NCBI GenBank assembly: GCA_002480935.1
Contig: DLDC01000094.1
Location: 2,502-8,033, forward strand
Reading direction: 5' to 3'
DNA: 5,532 nucleotides
DNA from: Prevotella sp. UBA7782
GTDB taxonomy: Bacteria; Bacteroidota; Bacteroidia; Bacteroidales; Bacteroidaceae
In this document: piece by piece, positions 3,817 to 5,532 of the stretch
Layout: each line of letters begins with the position of its first letter
Numbering within the stretch: position 1 is the first letter of the stretch
Notes under the pieces: generated by a model
Database searches by the model: none
Seen by the model: the letters and a program-made list of their open reading frames with translations, nothing else
Told to the model about the DNA's origin: nothing
Position numbers and translations under genes: made by a program

Positions 3817-5532
3817 TCAAGCTTTCACGTCCACCTTCACTTTGGGCATTTCGGCCTGTTTCTGCTCTTGTTGTGCCTCGCAAGTAACATACTTGTCTGT
3901 TGTAGCGTAATAGCGCCGGTGAGCCTCCTGCTGTCTGGGAGCCGAGAAGTTGCTCACGCGCTTCAGGTATCCTATGATGCGTGTCAGATAGTCTATGTTC
4001 TTGCTATGGCAACATGGGCATTCCTTGAGATAGCGTTTGTCGATGTGTCCGCAGTCGTTGCACACCGTGTTAGGAATGTTAAAGGTGAAGTAGTTGCACC
4101 CTTCCTTGGCTGCCACGCGCAGCAACTGGCGGTATTGCGGCTTAGACAGATGTTCCTCCAGGTTCATGTGGAGGGCCGAACCGCCCGTGAGATGCTCGAT
4201 ATAGGGCGCTCCGTGCAGTTTGAACTTATCCAGAATGGTGAGCGAATTATCCTCTACCACGTAGAAGTAAGAGTTATAGCAGTCGCGCGGAACGAAGTAA
4301 CCATCCTCTCTGTCCCACTTGGCGTGCTTCACGCCCACGTTCTCGGCCGGTATCATCTCGCAGTTGAACATGGCTTCCTTAGAGCGATACTTCTTGTTAT
4401 ACTGCTCTACGAGGCCCAATATGCCTTGCACGAAGTGCAGATAGTCATCGTTTGGCGTAATCTTAAGCCCCATAAACTCAGCAGCTTCCACCAGTCCGTT
4501 GATGCCGATGGTGAGATATTGCCGTTTGATGTTGATGTATCCGGCGTCGAAGAGTGGCAGCATGCCGTGTGCCTGCAGCTCTTTGAGGTTCTCGTTGTAA
4601 GCCAGCTGCACCTTATGGCACAGGTCTATGACGTGTGAGAGATACTCCTTATAGTCCATCTGATGGTTTACGGCATACTGTATGCACCTGTTCAGGTTGA
4701 TGGTGAGCACGCTCTTTGAGCCTGTCGACACACCTCCTGCGCCCAGCGTATAGCTGAAGCCGTTGTCTTGTATCTCGTTGCGCAGGCGGCAGCAAGAGCT
4801 CAGCGAGTCGGCGTTGTCGCTCATATAGGTGAAGAAAGAGTGGCCTTCGGCATACATCTCTGCCGTAAAGTCGCCCCACTCCTTATCCTTGCAGTCGCCG
4901 TTTTCGGTCAGCAACGCCATGGTTTCTACGGGGAATGTGAGCACCGTCTTGGTTCTTTCCTTGTTGAACCACTTCATGAAGCGCTTCTGCAACCAGCTCA
5001 GTCCGTCCCAGTCGGGCTGACTTCCGTCGGGGAAGTAGAAGTTTCCGAAGATAGACTGGAAGTAATATTTGTCGTAATAGCTGATATTCCAGAACACGGC
5101 CTGATAGTTTCTTGCGCCCGTGGGTTGGTTGAGCGAGTAGACAATCTGCTCGAAACAGTCGGTGATAACCTTGTCTATGGTACGCTTGCGCAGTGACAAG
5201 TCAACCACCTCGTCGGCCCGTTTCCAGTAGTCCTTGCCATATTCTTTCTGTATGAAATAGTTCATGTACATCAAGAATTCGGGTGTGGCGCAGGCACCGG
5301 CCAACATGCTCGACACCATGAACACCATGTTGATGAATCCTCCGCAGAAGCTCTTCAGATTGGTGGGTGCCGTAGAGTTTCCTCCGATAGATGTCGTACC
5401 GCCGATGAGCCAGGGATACATGGTGATGCTGGCGCAATAGTTGGCCAGGCTGGTTTCGTCGTTCTTATATATAAAGTGGTGTGTGAGCTTGTCTATATAC
5501 TCATCAGCCAGCTCCTTGCCATACATCTTCTT
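3817..5532 (-). CDS. nrdD: Anaerobic (class III) ribonucleoside-triphosphate reductase, large catalytic subunit (C-terminal 571 residues; N-terminus outside the window)
   Basis: NrdD reduces ribonucleoside triphosphates to deoxyribonucleotides with a glycyl radical under anaerobic conditions. Numbering from the Met encoded at 5526-5524 (two Lys codons precede it at the window edge), the catalytic barrel shows NYCASI with Cys31, which aligns by eye with the conserved first-strand cysteine of E. coli and T4 NrdD. SSCCRLR supplies the thiyl-radical cysteine (Cys245 or Cys246), and LGAGGVSTGS (261-270) follows it. The C-terminal zinc site is Cys489/Cys492 (CNDC) and Cys503/Cys506 (CPCC). The glycyl-radical loop is RIIGYL with Gly519. 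The presence of Cys31 suggests the formate-dependent type. About 50 residues follow the radical Gly, roughly 20 more than in E. coli, as a charged Gln/Lys-rich tail. The missing N-terminus should hold the ATP cone and specificity region. The stop is TGA at 3819-3817, with nrdG 81 bp downstream. Confidence 0.97.
   Translation of the reverse strand, partial: KKMYGKELADEYIDKLTHHFIYKNDETSLANYCASITMYPWLIGGTTSIGGNSTAPTNLKSFCGGFINMVFMVSSMLAGACATPEFLMYMNYFIQKEYGKDYWKRADEVVDLSLRKRTIDKVITDCFEQIVYSLNQPTGARNYQAVFWNISYYDKYYFQSIFGNFYFPDGSQPDWDGLSWLQKRFMKWFNKERTKTVLTFPVETMALLTENGDCKDKEWGDFTAEMYAEGHSFFTYMSDNADSLSSCCRLRNEIQDNGFSYTLGAGGVSTGSKSVLTINLNRCIQYAVNHQMDYKEYLSHVIDLCHKVQLAYNENLKELQAHGMLPLFDAGYINIKRQYLTIGINGLVEAAEFMGLKITPNDDYLHFVQGILGLVEQYNKKYRSKEAMFNCEMIPAENVGVKHAKWDREDGYFVPRDCYNSYFYVVEDNSLTILDKFKLHGAPYIEHLTGGSALHMNLEEHLSKPQYRQLLRVAAKEGCNYFTFNIPNTVCNDCGHIDKRYLKECPCCHSKNIDYLTRIIGYLKRVSNFSAPRQQEAHRRYYATTDKYVTCEAQQEQKQAEMPKVKVDVKA

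Noticed and set aside
3367..4638. A 423-codon plus-strand open frame across nrdG and nrdD
   Set aside because: It is codon-aligned with both minus-strand genes and stays open because they rarely use TTA, CTA or TCA codons there. The minus-strand proteins have clear family motifs, while the plus product looks like nothing known to me.
1..5532. Mobile elements, CRISPR arrays, toxin-antitoxin or defence genes, and RNA genes
   Set aside because: I saw no transposase, long terminal repeats, regularly spaced repeats, tRNA/rRNA-like sequence or defence-type domains; the genes read as ordinary chromosomal metabolism.

Overview
The window looks like chromosomal DNA from a gut or oral Bacteroidales, most likely Prevotella or a close relative. 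Three things point there. Two intergenic regions carry the Bacteroidetes housekeeping promoter form (TTG, 20 bp, TAnnTTTG), start codons are preceded by A-rich rather than strong Shine-Dalgarno leaders, and the proteins (a DUF4923-like lipoprotein, short NrdG, SDR-type mannonate oxidoreductase) are of Bacteroidales type. The genus is an inference from protein style; no search was run.

All six genes lie on the minus strand, so transcription runs from high to low coordinates. From the right edge: (1) the 3' three quarters of nrdD (3817-5532), the anaerobic class III ribonucleotide reductase, with its thiyl-cysteine region, zinc-binding cysteines and glycyl-radical loop; (2) nrdG (3268-3735), its radical-SAM activase, separated from nrdD by 81 bp that contain a strong perfect-stem hairpin; (3) a small stand-alone AraC-type DNA-binding protein (2679-3131) with its own promoter (3192-3222); (4) a bidirectional-looking intrinsic terminator (2584-2624); (5) a DUF4923-like lipoprotein (1820-2464) with its own promoter (2500-2530); (6) uxuA, mannonate dehydratase (487-1752); (7) the 5' part of an SDR oxidoreductase (1-452), probably the fructuronate reductase/mannonate oxidoreductase partner of UxuA.

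Functionally there are two blocks. nrdD-nrdG makes deoxyribonucleotides without oxygen: NrdG uses SAM and a 4Fe-4S cluster to place the glycyl radical on NrdD. uxuA plus the SDR gene form the fructuronate - mannonate - 2-keto-3-deoxygluconate segment of glucuronate/pectin-type uronate catabolism. The AraC protein and the lipoprotein lie between them and have no assignable substrate or target.

I saw no mobile element, CRISPR array, tRNA, rRNA or new multi-gene system. The points most worth a second look are small: the nrdD-nrdG hairpin with the linked question of where nrdG starts, dyads at both promoters, a direct repeat in front of uxuA, and the placement of a sensor-less AraC regulator beside nrdDG.
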